Shown one piece after another: positions 1 through 14,717 of a DNA stretch of 64,000 bases. The notes below the pieces were generated by a model. That model had not been told where the DNA came from. It did not search any database and saw nothing but the letters and a program-made list of their open reading frames with translations. The stretch lies in NCBI GenBank assembly GCA_028023455.1, contig JAQFVV010000021.1, forward strand, positions 6,846,853-6,910,852, given 5' to 3'. Positions within the stretch are counted from its first letter, which is position 1, and every line of letters begins with the position of its first letter. Made by a program: the position numbers and the translations under genes. The stretch is from Epiperipatus broadwayi. Taxonomy: Eukaryota > Onychophora > Udeonychophora > Euonychophora > Peripatidae.

Positions 1-1625
<1,625 letters not shown>

Positions 1626-1670
1626 ATATGTATTTCCTTTGGTTAGTATATATATATATATATATATATA

Positions 1671-2359
1671 ATTATAAATAAAAAAGCATGCATTTCTGGT
1701 CTTCACTAAATTTTTCTCTTAAAAGGTCATATATTAAATTATTTGTGCAAGATATATTTTTAAAATTTAAAATTTTGGACTATTATATACATGTTATATT
1801 CTCAATTAGTACAGTGAACTAATTAAAAGGTTACAATATATATCCATGAAAAAGATGCAGCACAGCACACTATTTATTTGGATGGAGCTAAGATTATCTT
1901 CTTTGAGAGAAATGAAATAAAAGAATTAAAGAATCTTTATTATTAAAAATTTATAATTCTGAAGCAATTAACTTATTTAAAAGTTCATAATAGCAAAAAT
2001 ATAATTGCAAAGAAAACATATGGATGTCTGAATATTTCAGATTTTTTACTATTAGTTAGCCATTAGATAAAGTGCTGGGCTTGACCTGATATTTTAAATC
2101 TAATGCTTGAATATTCTAGCATCTCACTGAGAAATCCAGAAGCAGAAACTGGTCTGCAGTTGGGGATATTCTGAAGAGCTTGTAAATAGCTATTGGCAAG
2201 CTCATTAGATAATATGTGTAATAAAAGCTTGTTAAATTAGGTCATGTGATATATGACTTGGTTTCTTTGCAATTATAAATATTTGCATTTGAGTATTACT
2301 TATTAAGTGGTATTATGTCCATCAATTTTCTATATATTTAAATGGACATATTGAGATCC
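1671..2359. other. AT-rich DNA, nothing recognised
   Basis: No coding motif and no strong repeat similarity were seen before the R1 copy begins. The last part (about 2310-2359) may already be a degenerate 5' portion of that copy. Confidence 0.5.
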
Positions 2360-2730
2360 TATATATAAGGGGTCAGACTAACTTAAAATCAAAATGAGTG
2401 TGACAATAATAATGGCATCGATAAGGGCCTTGAGTGTTCCATCATCACATTTTCAATGATGTGGATGGCTGAAGAGTTGGAAGGTGGAGAAGATTGAAGC
2501 TTGTCCATTAAAGTTTAAATATTTGCTACCTTAATATAAACTGAACATTGATTGTATATAAGTGTGACAGTAGTAATCTGGACCAACTGATGAGTGCTGA
2601 TTCAGCATCAAAATATGAATATTGGAGATCAATTAACTTTGTCATGTGTTTGTGATCATATACATCAGTTATATAAGATAGAGTGGATACATGCAGGAAG
2701 CTTGAAAGTCTGAGTTCAAGTCCCTTCTAA
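2360..2730 (+). repeat. Dispersed repeat R1, near full-length sense copy
   Basis: This copy opens with GGGGTCAGACT, passes through a block ending in TGCTGATTCAGCATCAAAAT, and ends with TGAAAGTCTGAGTTCAAGTC. The same order of blocks recurs near 14.7-15.1 kb and 38.8-39.2 kb, and in shorter or fold-back form at about 14.2, 26.6, 36.3, 36.7, 37.4, 37.9, 50.2 and 50.7 kb. It has no open frame. The terminal GAGTTCAAGTCC resembles a tRNA B box, but an A box is not convincing, so class is left open. Confidence 0.8.
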
Positions 2731-3529
2731 TATATATATACGTATATATACTAAGCTCCACTAAATTATAAGTAACAAAGTTGTGCAGATATATGTGAAT
2801 TATGACGTATACAATAATTTTAAAAATAAACAATGTTTTCAGTTTTTACTTGAATGCATTTTCAGGGCTGAGCACCAATACCAGGCAATTTTTACTAAAT
2901 TTGGAGACAACTATATAACTTCTATTATTAATATGCAAAATACCCTGATTTCCATATTTCAGTAGCTTGAAAGTTGAATGCTGTTTATCTTTTATTATTG
3001 AGATTTTTGTTTACAATAACAAGGTCACTTCGATTTTTCTTTTTTTTTTTTTTGTTGATATCTTGTCCCATGCAGATCAGATTAACCTTTATATATTGAA
3101 ACTATATCTGCACTCATTTTCATGGTATAAAAAATTAAACAAAATGGAGATCTGAAATGCAATACTGTGCATTATGGTGAATCTTAACCCAATATTTCAA
3201 TATTAAAAAAGTAGAACAAATGCATATATAAAAGGGTGAAAGAAAATCTAACACACATGTCTGAAAGGAATGAGATGACAAAATAAGAAACTCATGGTTT
3301 ATCACAAACAACAACTTCATTAATACAAGATCAAACAGCATCCAGCTTTCACATTATTCAAATATATAAATCAGGGTATTTTGCATATTAATGACAGATT
3401 ATATAGCTGCCTAAGATTAGTAAATATAGCCATCATCATTATGGTGCTTTACACTGAAAGTGGTTTAAGCTCAACTAAAAGTTGGACATAGTGTTTATTT
3501 TTTAAAACATCACATATATTGTAAAGCAT

Positions 3530-3533
<4 letters not shown>
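2731..3533. other. AT-rich DNA, no gene recognised
   Basis: Short open frames occur here but they have no motif and low-complexity composition. Nothing repeated elsewhere was identified. Confidence 0.5.

Positions 3534-3578
<45 letters not shown>
3534..3578. repeat. (CA)n followed by (TA)n
   Basis: A CA dinucleotide run of about 29 bases passes directly into a short TA run. Together they form the left flank of the inverted-repeat element at 3585. Confidence 0.95.
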
Positions 3579-3584
3579 AATCAA

Positions 3585-3808
3585 AATTACCACAAATTTA
3601 CAACTCAACCAGATTAGCCTAAAAGCTAAACTCTAAAACACAACCAATGGTTTTTCTGCTACAAGCAGATTTATCAAATGTAAAGAACTACAAAATTTTG
3701 TAGTTATTTATGTTTGAGAAGGTTGCTTGTAGCAGAGAAATCATTGGTTGGGTCTTAGAGTTTAGTTTTTAGGCTAGATGGGTTGAATTGTGAACTTGAG
3801 GTAATTTT
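3585..3808. mobile_element. Fold-back element with a perfect central palindrome
   Basis: Arms at about 3585-3672 and 3718-3808 are imperfect reverse complements: AACTCAACCAGATTAGCCTA pairs with TAGGCTAGATGGGTTGAATT, and TGCTACAAGCA with TGCTTGTAGCA. The loop contains a perfect 20-base palindrome at 3686-3705 (AACTACAAAATTTTGTAGTT). CA and TA microsatellites flank both sides, with CA/CCCA and TA runs at about 3852-3895. No coding capacity. Likely a non-autonomous inverted-repeat element, by inference from structure. Confidence 0.7.
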
Positions 3809-3899
3809 GTTATTTATTGAGTAGTTTGGCTTTAGGCTTTTAATTTTTATACGCACACACCCACCCACCCACACACCCATATATATATATATATGTAGT

Positions 3900-5200
3900 T
3901 ATTAAAGAAACATAAATACTCCATGCACAAGCTAGAGAATTTTATTATAAAAAACACCAAAATAATGCAAAATGAATTTATCTCAGTGTTACATGCATTT
4001 CTGGGTTTACCTTTAACAAATGCTGCCTGAAGAATTTGTGTTTCTTCAACAGTTACATATTTAAGATAACTAAAATAAGGGTTTGGAACGCTGAGTAAGA
4101 AAAGCTTAAGAACAAAAGTTTTAATATAGTATGATGAGCAGCTTTCGATATCTTAATCCTGATATCATATTCATAGCAATGATTAGTGGATGAGACAGTT
4201 TTGGCTAAAAGTTGTAATGTAAATTTTATGTAAATGTATACAAATAATTTAAATGGTCCACTTCTTAAGAGAGGAAACGCTGAATTCCTTTTTATTTATT
4301 GAGTTAGCATTGTTGGTGATATGCTAAGCCTCCTTTATTTTGCATTTAGAATCATTCCTTTCTAAATGTTAGCTGATGTAGTTCTTAAATGTGTGGCTGA
4401 CTTTGTTTTCATGCTAGATTTGTGTCTGGATTGTTTTTAGCCCTTCTACGGAGATATTGATGTTGGGACAATCTTGTTGCAAGGCTGGCCTGCGAATCTC
4501 CAAACTAAACAGTCTTAGAGTCTGTTTGGCTGCAAAAAAATTTGTAAACAATATGGAAGATTTGCTCAGTGGAGAGTTTATCTTATTAATCAACCTTTTA
4601 TTCTTAAGCTTTTCTTATTCAGTGTACATAGTGCTTGTATCAATTACAACTGTATAGAAAAAGGAAACAAATATAATTCATTTAGGGTTAATAATTCAGT
4701 ATTATATAAATATATATCTGTGAAAATCAGGTGTAAATTTTACCCCTCTCTATTGTAGGCTTAAACCTCATGATGCCAAACTGGAATTTAATATAAAATA
4801 GCAGATAAATCTTTTATTACTTGTATTTCAAATGCAAATTGTCCTAATTAGGCATTCTCGGAGATTAAATATCTATTAGCTATATTAAAATAATAGCCAC
4901 AATGTACTGTGTGTTTAATATTGCATATTAAGTTTGAGCAAACAAAATGTATTGACATTGCAATAGAAATTTACACTTTTTAAATAAAAGAAATGTCCAG
5001 CAATATTCTATATATGTATATAAACTTTTAATATGTCTTATGAGGTGAGACTATGACTGAAATATATATAGTGTAAGAAATTATTCTATTTACTTTATAT
5101 GAAATATCAATTGCAATCACATTATTAAAATTTAAACTTTAAAAAAGAGTCATTTTTATTACAAATATTTATGATGGATTTGATAATGCATTTATATATA
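3900..5200. other. AT-rich DNA, no gene recognised
   Basis: A 66-codon open frame near 4457-4657 has no recognisable domain and is hydrophobic at its end. I do not consider it a gene. No strong repeats were seen. Confidence 0.5.
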
Positions 5201-5542
5201 CATCATCATCATCAACATTAGTTTCAACCATTATCTATACCCTGCAGGATAAAGAGGCACTAAGTTTAATCCATCTTTTCCTATTTCTAGCATCTCTTTT
5301 TAATATCACCGCAAAATATTTCCTTATTTCATCCATCCATCTCACATGTGGTCTCTTTCTAGGTCTTTTACAATATTTTGGAATCCCGTTTAAGATTTCA
5401 ACTGTCCAACTGTTATTATCTTTTTTAACATATGTCCCGACCAACTCTATTTCAATCCTTTAATTCTTTCGATGATATCACAAACACGCTTGTACACGCA
5501 CCCATCTATTTCATTTTCAATCTCCTTTTGTTACTCCTAACA
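5201..5542 (-). mobile_element. RTE-like LINE, 3'-end fragment
   Basis: On the minus strand this encodes the C-terminal tail of an RTE-type reverse transcriptase polyprotein: a degraded GTYVKKDNNSWTVEILNGIP block, then PRKRPHVRWMDEIRKY, then RNRKRWIKL. The low-coordinate end is (CAT)n, that is, a TGA/GAT-repeat 3' tail on the element's strand, the usual end type of RTE LINEs. It matches the copies at 16.2, 18.1, 21.1 and 45.9 kb. It is truncated at its 5' side and broken by substitutions, so it is a dead copy. Confidence 0.85.
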
Positions 5543-6696
5543 CACACACACATATATATACGCACACACAAATTTATAAAAGTTAAATGATAATTAAAAT
5601 GAGTAATTGAAAATATGATATCAATAAAAATGTAAATTATTAATTTTATAATAAAGTTTTGTAAATCTTAAAAAAAGAACTTTTTTTATCTTTAACTTTT
5701 TAATTATAATTATAAAAATACCTATAAAATAAAAACTTAATTTACATTTTTTTCCTTTTTAATTTATTAATTAAAATTGTTTTATTCGTGTATTACAATT
5801 TTCACTAAATTCCAATTTTTAATTTTACATTTATATTTAGAAATTATAAATATAAAAGATATGATAAAGTTATTGATAAATTAAAACTCATTAAAAGTTA
5901 AAATTAAAGTTTTCATTTATTTTTTGTTCAAAATGTTTTTAATATTTTTTATTGAATTATTTTTATGTCATCTTAATTTTTATGTTTTTTAAAAAAATTG
6001 ATTAAAAAAAAGTGAATAAACATGTTTTTTTTTTTTAAAATAATATAAAATTTACATTTTATTATTGAATTGTTTTAGCATTAATGAACCCTTTGTAGTT
6101 ATCATTATAATCACTTATCTGCCCAATGTCGTATCTCACCTAACATTTCTGATCATCTTTCTTTAAACTCCTTTACTCTGGCTTTTCATTTCAAATGCTT
6201 ATAATTAAACGACACTTAATATCTGTACAATCAGCATCAAACAGTGTATAAATCATCCTCTATCTTCAGAGATTAATTCATATTACAAAAGTATTTTATG
6301 TACCGTTAGGATATCAGCTTTATTTGATAATTTAATTAAATTTCACCTTTTTACTTATCAACTAAAAATATTTAAACATCTCTTTAACAATCAATTTTGA
6401 AAGTCTAACAGAGATTTGAATCTAAATAAAAATAGATGTTTTTAAGGGTCCATATTTTTTTTTAAGAAGTTTAGTTGTTTTTTTAAATAGTTATGCCATA
6501 GTCTACTATAATTATTTCTTGCTGAATTCTTTTCCAATGCAATTTATCAATTATAAATTTTATCTTTTTATCCCTAATTAATTAACAATTAAATAAAATG
6601 GAAAGAAAATATAACTTTAATCAAGTGATAAATAAACTTTTGATTTGCTACAAAATTTTATAATCAAACGTCACATGGCCCTCTTAGTAGTAGTAG
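5543..6696. other. Extremely AT-rich DNA, nothing recognised
   Basis: Beyond a short CA/TA run at about 5540-5570 the stretch is mostly A/T runs. No open frame with a motif and no family repeat were seen. Confidence 0.6.
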
Positions 6697-6697
6697 A

Positions 6698-6780
<83 letters not shown>

Positions 6781-6810
6781 TGATGATGATGATGATGATG
6801 AAGAAGAAGA
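6698..6810. repeat. Compound (TAA)n(TGA)n(AGA)n microsatellite
   Basis: About 80 bases of TAA pass into about 23 bases of TGA and then a few AGA units, each differing from its neighbour by one base per unit. A further TAA/TGA/ATT patch lies at about 6862-6903. Long Ile or Met runs read from it are artefacts. Confidence 0.97.
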
Positions 6811-7265
6811 TAACAAACCTTATTTATATTATTATTCATCATTATAAATTATTTATAGTAAAAATAATAATGATGATGATAATATTATTATTATTATTAT
6901 TATAAAGTTCTGGTTATATGCTTTTATGAATTTACATGAACTCACCTGTGAGCATTGGTTTGAATAGTATAAACGTATGCATATGCTTAGAGCTTATATT
7001 TATAAGACAACATTTGCTCACATGCTAAAATCAGGGTTTCAATCTACTGTGTACCGCAGTTATAAATTATTAATTGAATCATACAGACCTATTCATTCTG
7101 TAACAGGAGAAAGATAACGTTCATTTTTTAATTCCCCATCATCAAATATATAGTAAATTTTGAATTTACTGTAATAAATAGTCTATTATGTACATAGCAT
7201 AGACTATGTTTGTAATATCATAAATAAAAAATTTACATGCCCTCATCTGTACTGAAATAATGACA

Positions 7266-7560
<295 letters not shown>

Positions 7561-9338
7561 ACCATGATAATAACCACTAGGGTGAGGAAAAAATATAGCT
7601 CAGTGGTGGTGCAGATACATTTTGCTTCAGCTTTCAATTCAGTGAGAATCCCTGTGCTACTGGATATGCTCAAGCAGACTAAAATATCCAAAGCTATGCT
7701 ATATTTGACTGCAAACTTGATACTGAGCAGAGAACTTTATGTTACTATGAATGGCAGAAATTTACCATCATTCATCCCAACACAATCACTATCCCAGGGG
7801 TCTCCTCTGGGTGCATTAATATTTATTTATTATATCAATCCACTTATTGGAAAAATCAATAGCACATTCATTGGAGTTCAAATACCTGGTACAACAGAGA
7901 AGATTGCATGTCTCACATACATGGACGATATCACAGTCTTCTTGACATCCAAGAAGCAAATGCCACAGCTTCAGGCAGTGATTGAACAATTCTCAAAACA
8001 ATATGGAATGAGAATAAACCTAGAAAAGACTGCAGTCTGGACACTACTCACTGGAAGGTCATGTGGGCCAATGTATCAAGCAAAATCTACTCCATTTTTA
8101 GGCTTTCATTTTTTTCTAGGAGCCACTGGAATGAGATGTCAGATCCAAATCAAGCTCAAAGAAAAAGTCAAAAGCATAGCTGAATCATTCTCAAAGGCAT
8201 ATTTGTCCATATATGCAAAGGTGCAACTTATTAACAAGCTTATAATAACCAAGATAACATATTACATACCTGCAGTTGAATTTTCAAAAAAAATTATGGC
8301 ATCCATTAATTCCATATGTTGCAAGCTCATCTGGGGAAAAAGACAGTGGCAATTTCAATGGCAAAACTGAATCGCCCTCTTATAGCAAATGGACTGGGAT
8401 TGCATAGCTTACAAACATTTCAAACATTCAAAACAAGGAATGCTATAATTGCTATACTCACTCAATTTCCTAAATTAAGACACCTAGAGCAGATAACACC
8501 TACAGATAGGCCTCCTCCAAAATATTGTTTTTTGGCAGTCACCATCTACCAATGCAGGGAAGAAAGAACAATCCTGGATCAATTTGAACAAAAGTATAAA
8601 TATTGGGAAATATATAAGATTATACATCAAAATAATCTCAATGAGGAGATCCCATCAATACTAAAAATAGGAAACAAATATCTGATCAAGCAATACAAAA
8701 GATGACAACCGGGAACCTAAGTTCCTAGATTTTATAATCAAAATGAATTTGAATGCTTTACCTACTAAATATTTTTACATCACAAAAGAATGTACAGGTT
8801 AGTTGATCCTTTCTGTGGCCTTTGCCATATGGCTAAGGAGACTTTACAGCATATAATTTTCAACTGCAAGGCCATGGAGCAGACTAGATGCATTCTGCAG
8901 GGGAAATATAGAAAACAAAACACTCAATGATACAAATTATGTCAACTTACAAAGGTAGGTCTGTACCAGCCATAAGGGCCTCAGCATTTGTCTTATATGC
9001 ACTTTGGTGCACTAGGTGTGTGTTTGTATTGTGTAATAACCACAAAAGGCATACAGCCACATTTGAGAATAAGTTAATTAAAATTAAAGTTAGAGACAAA
9101 CAGATCACAGCCCAGATATTTATGCAGCTACTTGGTCCCTACACAGACAAACAGCAAAGGTATAAATAATGGATATTATATGTAGACAAGAACTATGTTT
9201 TAATCTCATGTAAACTCAGAAAGAACTGTATCAAAATGACAATGTAAATGTTAAAATTTGTAATCAACTTGTAGCAGTTAATTTACTATGTAACCACTAA
9301 TGTTGTATTCTTTTGAGACAATAATGGCCTTTTGAAAC
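7561..9338 (+). mobile_element. LINE A: 5'-truncated L1/Tx1-like retrotransposon
   Basis: The element starts inside the reverse transcriptase domain and runs through the thumb/C-terminal region to a 3' end that abuts (TAA)n at 9341. The C-terminal part reads FCGLCHMAKETLQHIIFNC at about 8815-8875, a Cys/His-rich segment like the zinc-binding tail of L1/Tx1-type ORF2 proteins. At least one frame shift (about 8340) and several stops after 8705 show it is inactive. The L1/Tx1 assignment rests on overall segment order, so the clade is tentative. (TAA)n lies on both sides. Confidence 0.75.
7564..8705 (+). pseudogene. LINE A ORF2 remnant (reverse transcriptase)
   Basis: In the first frame (7564-8370), residues 18-27 (IHFASAFNSV) align with RT motif A, but the catalytic Asp is His19 and the second motif Asp is Asn25. 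Residues 77-83 (SQGSPLG) are motif B. Residues 119-122 are YMDD, motif C, where LINEs usually have YADD or FADD. A GFHFFLGATGM block and a thumb region ending CCKLIWG follow. The frame then shifts within a short A run near 8340 and continues as MAKLNRPLIANGLGLHSLQ to a stop at 8705. The lost motif A Asp and the frame shift make it catalytically dead. No start context is meaningful because the 5' part is missing. Confidence 0.8.
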
Positions 9339-9565
<227 letters not shown>

Positions 9566-9768
9566 TCAATAATTCAATTCAATTCAATATCCATTTATTA
9601 TGTGCATTTCAACATTTACACTTTAACAGAAATACACAATAAAAATAAAAATAATAATAATAATAACAATGATAATAATTAAAATTTAAAAAAAACAAAA
9701 AAAAAAAAAACAATAATAATCAAATACAAGCTAAATACATAAAATTATATATACATATATGTTCATAA

Positions 9769-12505
9769 TTATACATTTAGTTGTTTTTTAACATTCATCA
9801 CAAATTGATCGCAAAAAATATCAATATTATTAAAAGTTAGATTATATACCATTTGCAATCTATTAATAACTGATTTACCAAAGAAAGTATTTTTACATAT
9901 ACTAATCTTGAAAGTTTGCATTTCTCTTAATAAACGACAAGGTACTTTCAATTCTATTTTTGATATACAGTTACTGACATCAATTTTCCCATCAATCAAC
10001 TTTTTCAATAATATCATATCCTTCAACATTCTCCTTTCTTTCAATACTGTTTTAACAGTTTGACATTCACCCATTATTAATTTATTAAATCTTTTTTCAA
10101 TATTATATATTTTAGACTGAATATTAATCAGATTGAAGTTCCATATACAAGAATTATATTCTAAAACTGTAACAACAAGAGAAAAAATAACCTATATTTT
10201 ATGGAAATAGATAAATCTCTCCCATATCTCAAAATACAGCCCATCTTTCTGTATGCTTTATTAATAATACATTTAATATGTGCATTAAAAGTAAAATTGC
10301 TACAAAATATAATTCCTAAATCAGATACAGTCTCTTTATATTTAATAACACCATTCTCAATTTTATATTGATAAACAGATTTTTCAGTTTTATTAGTATA
10401 GGAAACAATGCATGTTTTATTAATGTTAATCTCCATATTGTTATACCTACACCATATAATAAAACTATCTATATCCTTTTGAACCTCAATATGATCACTA
10501 TAAGTAATAATTCTTTTAAATAACTTACAATCATCAGCATAAGTAAGTATCATACTATTTTTTATGCTATGATCAAGATCACACATATAAACATTAAAAA
10601 GCAATGGTGCTAATATTCCACCCTGAGGAACACCTATCATATTATCAAAAAAAGAGAATTAGTTTTATCCATATGTACATAAGATTTACGACCCTCAAAT
10701 AATTGGAAAACCACTCAACTAAATGAGGACTAACACCCAACATTTTAAGTTTATACAAAAGTCTAATATATGAAACTTTGTCAAATGCCTGAGTCATATC
10801 AAAATATACAACATCTAATTGCTTCTGATCAGATAAGGCATGAGCAATATGATCAGATATCACCATTAAATTAGTTTCAGCAGATCTACCAGGTAAAAAA
10901 CCATGCTGATAACTAGGTAATACCTTAATCATATCTACAATAATATTACTATAAATACACCTTTCATAAATTCTAGCAAAAGGTGACAGAATTGAAATAG
11001 GTCTATAATTACCAGAATCAGATCTATCCCCTTTTTTAAAAATTGGTACAATCTTAGCTATCTTAAATATATCAGGAATAATAGTTTTCTCAATTGATAA
11101 ATTAATGATATAATGCAATGGTGCTACCAAACATTCAGCACAACCCTTGATAATAAAATTAGGAATATTATCATATCCCATAGAAGATTTTGATTTAAGT
11201 TTAGAAATTGCAGTAAACACTTCAGGAATTGCAATTTTATTAACATCTATATTCCAAAAACTCTCTTTATTAAATTTAATATCAACCATATTATCATTAC
11301 TTGAAGTATCTAAGTACATATTAGTAAAATGATTGACTAGATCATCCATAGAAGGCCTAATTACATTATATCTACAACTTTTACTTCCAACAATATTAAG
11401 ATCTTTTATATAATTCCAAAACATTTGTGGATTATTCCTAAAATTTTCTTCAACTCTATTTAAATTATTATTATAATCTCTTTTCATAAGAATTTTAGTA
11501 TAAGCACGCAAACCACTAAATTTCTTATACAATTCTTTATCATTAGTTAGTTTATATAACCTATGATATTTGTGCTTTCTATTTAAGCCCTTACACAATT
11601 CCCTAGAAAACCATTTAGGATATTTGTTATTAGTATTTAAATAATGCCTAACAGGAATATATTGATCTAGACAATTTTGAACTATACCAACAAAATTATT
11701 TGCCGCTATATTTGGATCATTTTCCATCAAAATTACATTCCAATCAATGTCCTCAAAAGCTTTATAAAGGCCATAATAGTCACCATGTTTGTAATCTCTC
11801 GTACTATTTACCATAGGCTTTATATGTTCATGAGAACCATCTATTACAAATTCCAAAGGTGGATGATAAGGATCAGGGGGCAAAAGAGCTTGATCAGCCT
11901 CTTTGCACTTCAAATCATTCTTAGTACTAAACAATAAATCCAACATACCACCCCTAAAATTAATAATACTATTAAGTTGAATTAAACTAACCAACTCAAC
12001 AAAAATTTTTAATCTATAAAGTTTACTATTATCAACATTCTTATTACTATGTCTTGAGTAATCAGCTTCATTAAAATCCCCAACTATAATAATATCATAT
12101 TTATATTTCACCAATATATCCTCAACCTTAACTAAATATGCATCTAAATCATTCATTGACAAAGTAGGTCGAAGATATATAGTACCTAACAATATTTTAT
12201 TTTTATTTTTTAAACTAACTTCAATCCAACAAGATTCAATATTATTATCATTAATAATTATCTGTTTATGCTTTATGTCTTTTTTAATAGAAATCAAAGT
12301 ACCACCTCCTCTTGTTTCATAATTATAATTTCTATCACATCTATACACACAATACCTATCATCAAATATACTAATATTATCAATTTCTTCTTTTAACCAA
12401 GTCTCTGTTAAAAAGATAATATCATATTCATTTAATAACAATTCAAATTTAAAATCAATTGTCTTAGAACTAAGACAATTGAACATTTTGATAATAACAA
12501 TTCAT
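9769..12505 (-). pseudogene. LINE B ORF2: endonuclease/reverse transcriptase, frame-shifted
   Basis: The natural start is probably the ATG at 12505 (MNCYYQNV), 6 bases past the ORF1 stop. A one-base shift near 12475 moves reading into the long frame 12486-10645. That frame holds the APE endonuclease: TETW (Glu28), GDFNEADYS (about residues 135-145), and DPYHPPLEF (catalytic His region). It then holds the RT fingers/palm with NYRPISIL and motif A FDMTQAFDKV. A second shift near 10670-10690 leads to frame 10640-10161 with motif B GVPQGGILAP and motif C YADD. A third shift in a T run near 10195 leads to the C-terminal frame ending at 9769 (LKVPCRLLREMQTFKI...). Key catalytic residues are retained. 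The protein would nick target DNA and prime reverse transcription there. As read here it is not translatable, though assembly or read error in homopolymers could mimic some shifts. Confidence 0.9.
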
Positions 12506-12511
12506 GAATTG

Positions 12512-13138
12512 CTATTTATTACACAGATTATTTTGCAAATTTATATCTTGCACTATAGTGCTAATTTCATCAATATTATCAGTCAATATAATATCTTCTG
12601 TCTTTTCTTCAATAATCTTATTAATATTTAATATAGCATTATCCTGTGTACTATCAACATTAAGATTTCTTAAATATTTTAAATCTCCATAGAAGGGCAA
12701 TATGACTGCTGACAAAGGCCAAACGTTACCAACCAAAACTTTATCAGATTCAGATTCCTCTATAGATAAATAAAATGAAGAATATTTTTTAGATTTTGTA
12801 TTCAGTTTATAACACACACTATTTATATCTAAAACATTTTTCAAATGAGCAGTCACATCTTCAACAGAAGTGTCATTATCCATTCTAGTTAGAAAATTTT
12901 TTTTAAATTTCTTTCTTTTCTTAACAGCTTTTAAAACATGATTAACCTGATTTCCTATAATAGGTGAAGAACTTGAATTTTTAATATTTTTATTCTTATT
13001 TTTACGATAAAATACAGTTTTAAAACCATCCTTTTCTTTATCTGCACAATCTTTCAAATAAAAGGCATATGAGTTTTTAGAGATGTTATCTTGATTAGAA
13101 ATCCCAGACGATTTATCTGACGTTACATTTGTTTTCAT
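12512..13138 (-). CDS. LINE B ORF1 protein (C-terminal RNA-binding-type module)
   Basis: This open frame of 208 residues starts with MKTNVTSDKSS and ends LQNNLCNK just before ORF2. A basic stretch lies at residues 66-80 (KAVKKRKKFKK). Residues about 82-154 (FLTRMDNDTSVEDVTAHLKN ... YSSFYLSIEE ... VWPLSAVILPFYGDL) have the layout of the RRM-like C-terminal domain found in ORF1 proteins of CR1/Jockey-group LINEs, which binds element RNA. The zinc-finger or other N-terminal part usual in such proteins is absent, fitting 5' truncation. The ATG lies only about 7 bases from the (TAA)n array, so it may be an internal Met rather than the true start. Intact in frame, but expression is unproven. Confidence 0.75.
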   Translation of the reverse strand: MKTNVTSDKSSGISNQDNISKNSYAFYLKDCADKEKDGFKTVFYRKNKNKNIKNSSSSPIIGNQVNHVLKAVKKRKKFKKNFLTRMDNDTSVEDVTAHLKNVLDINSVCYKLNTKSKKYSSFYLSIEESESDKVLVGNVWPLSAVILPFYGDLKYLRNLNVDSTQDNAILNINKIIEEKTEDIILTDNIDEISTIVQDINLQNNLCNK

Positions 13139-13145
13139 ATCTGAC

Positions 13146-13630
<485 letters not shown>

Positions 13631-14165
13631 GATAGTACTCAAAAATGAGCATGACTATTTCAACTCCAAAGAAAAAAGAGAGAGAGAGAGACAGATAGAA
13701 AAAAATTACAGATAATAAAAAAATCATAAATCAATATATTTACTATAATTTTATATTATACATTCAATTTAATTTCTATTTTACTTAAAATTTATAATCC
13801 AACAGTATCAATCTTTTTTTTAAAAACTATTAAATTTCTCCCTAAAGATTAAAATAAAAATTAAACTCTATGCAAGTTTTTAATATGGCATTTTAAACAT
13901 TTTTATTTAAGTTAGAAATTCTGTTTATCTATTTGTTTGTGTAGGTTAAATTCTTGTAACCAGTTTTTAACATAAATTCTATCAAATATATTTTCTTTAA
14001 ATTTTATAAATATATTAGGTATCAACGACAAAACAATATGATGCTAAAACATTTCAGGATTCTCCATCTGATTGTCCAGCCTAAAAGTTTGGTGGATCAA
14101 ATTTCAAGATGCATGATATTATGTTAATGTTAAGATATAGTGATATGCGGTATTTTCTAGGATTC
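13631..14165. other. AT-rich DNA, nothing recognised
   Basis: A short GAGA tract lies at about 13675-13692. The rest is A+T rich with no open frame or known repeat. Confidence 0.6.
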
Positions 14166-14710
14166 ATTGTACTATTTAATAACTGAAACACAGGCTTATT
14201 ATATATCACATTACACCATCCCCAACCCCCCCCCCCCCCCACCCCACCCCCACCACACTCCTTCTCTTTTACACTATACCTGTGACTATATATGTAATAT
14301 ATAGGGTATATGAGCACAGACTTTCACACCACTTACCACTCTCCACTCTATCTCATAACACTGAAACACATATATGTTGAAAAGATAAATAATCACCGAT
14401 ATATGTATTTTGTGCTAAACCAGCAATAATCAGTTGGTCCAGATTACCATCTCTACACATATATGCTATAAGTGCTCAGATATATATTAAGATAGCCAAT
14501 CTTTATACTTTAATGGACAGGGCTTTAATCTATTCCACTCTCCAACTCTTCAACTGTCCATCCAATGTGTTCAAGCATATCAGTGTTATGAGATAGAGTG
14601 GAGAGTGGTGGGTGGTGTTAAAGTCTGTGCTCATGAACCCTATATATTACACATATAGATACAGGTATACAATAAGCCTGTGTTTCAGTTATTACATAAT
14701 AGAGATGTCT
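14166..14710. mobile_element. R1-containing large imperfect palindrome
   Basis: The left arm opens with TAACTGAAACACAGGCTTAT (about 14177) and the right arm closes with its reverse complement ending about 14697. Both continue inward through AGCACAGACTTT and CTCCACTCTATCTCATAACA blocks. The left arm has about 70 extra bases, including a C-rich run. The interior carries an antisense R1 body that stops at GTCCATCCA, after which a short sense R1 end begins. The result is an asymmetric fold-back of about 545 bases, possibly with outer non-R1 inverted ends. No coding capacity. Confidence 0.75.
14221..14253. repeat. C-rich run, possible G-quadruplex on the minus strand
   Basis: About 30 bases of almost pure C with A interruptions (ACCCCACCCC) stand out in this AT-rich DNA. 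The minus strand has several G runs of four or more, which can form a G-quadruplex. It lies inside the extra segment of the left palindrome arm. Confidence 0.8.
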
Positions 14711-14717
14711 GCCTATT

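Noticed and set aside
2360-2730. R1 as a tRNA-derived SINE
   Set aside because: The GAGTTCAAATCC end looks like a B box, but no convincing A box lies at the right distance and fold-back forms do not fit a simple SINE.
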